DNA of 5,564 nt from positions 1-5,564 of the forward strand of contig JALOQQ010000069.1 of the NCBI GenBank assembly GCA_025453315.1, written 5' to 3'. Every line of letters begins with the position of its first letter. Position 1 is the first letter of the stretch. Below are positions 5,374 through 5,564 of the stretch, piece after piece. The notes below the pieces were generated by a model. It was not told where the DNA came from and ran no database searches. It worked only from the letters and a program-made list of their open reading frames with translations. The position numbers and the translations under genes were made by a program. The DNA comes from Planctomycetota bacterium. Lineage in GTDB: Bacteria; Patescibacteriota; Patescibacteriia; Patescibacteriales; UBA12465.

Positions 5374-5564
5374 TCTAAGTGAAAAACAATATTAATTTAA
5401 CTATTCTATTATTACTACAAATTACTAAAATTTATTTCAGTATTTATTTTAACTTTAATACCAGCTAACTTAAATATAATAAACTAATGAGTACTAATAA
5501 AAATTAAACAAAAAACATTGCCTTTTAGAAATACTGGCAGCAATAAAATTTCCGCCGCTATTAT
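5374..5564. other. AT-rich stretch with no supported gene; possible gene end at the edge
   Basis: Upstream of the lepB promoter the DNA is extremely AT-rich with many stops in every frame. From about 5515 to the right edge it becomes richer in GC. On the minus strand one frame entering at the edge (5562 down to a TAG at 5494) reads N-S-G-G-N-F-I-A-A-S-I-S-K, with codons like those of the neighbouring genes. It could be the last 22 codons of another gene, but two other frames are also open here for a short way. I see no convincing terminator or repeat. Confidence 0.3.

Noticed and set aside
1..5564. Recoded UGA (glycine) as in some Patescibacteria
   Set aside because: No in-frame TGA occurs in any of the five genes, and their conserved glycines use GGN codons.

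Overview
The window is AT-rich bacterial DNA with compact genes, all closed by TAA. No in-frame TGA interrupts any coding region, so the standard bacterial code fits. The gene set points to the Candidate Phyla Radiation (Patescibacteria), most likely a Parcubacteria-type lineage. The reasons are a VirB2/TrbC-like two-helix pilin module fused to bacterial Ig-like domains, a short Rel protein ending after its TGS region, a histidyl-tRNA synthetase with a lysine-rich N-terminal extension, and a short bS21. This placement is an inference from protein style; no rRNA or marker tree is available here.

Layout. (1) Positions 1-1187, minus strand: the first 395 codons of a large secreted or surface protein that runs off the left edge. 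It has a signal peptide, two membrane helices and then cysteine-rich Ig-like domains. (2) Positions 1188-1339: a divergent promoter region. A strong sigma70-type promoter faces right and a weaker candidate faces left. (3) Positions 1340-2806, plus strand: a bifunctional-type Rel ((p)ppGpp synthetase/hydrolase) of 488 residues without the usual C-terminal zinc-finger and ACT regions. (4) Positions 2807-2980: a convergent gap holding a near-perfect bidirectional terminator. (5) Positions 2981-5276, minus strand: a three-gene run transcribed lepB, hisS, rpsU, driven by a very good extended -10 promoter at 5345-5373. (6) Positions 5374-5564: very AT-rich sequence with no gene I can support, apart from a possible 3' end of another minus-strand gene at the edge.

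How the genes fit together. lepB (signal peptide removal), hisS (tRNA charging) and rpsU (30S subunit protein) form a likely housekeeping operon. Across the convergent terminator lies the alarmone enzyme, whose usual role is to adjust translation to amino-acid supply. The surface protein carries a signal peptide that a LepB-type enzyme could cleave, but nothing in the sequence links the two specifically.

The points most worth a second look are: altered catalytic motifs in the histidyl-tRNA synthetase; a strong Shine-Dalgarno that only rpsU has; an inverted repeat lying against the hisS start; the truncated Rel with an altered synthetase-domain motif; and the pilin-Ig fusion. I see no CRISPR array, transposon, tRNA or rRNA gene, and no clear new multi-gene system.
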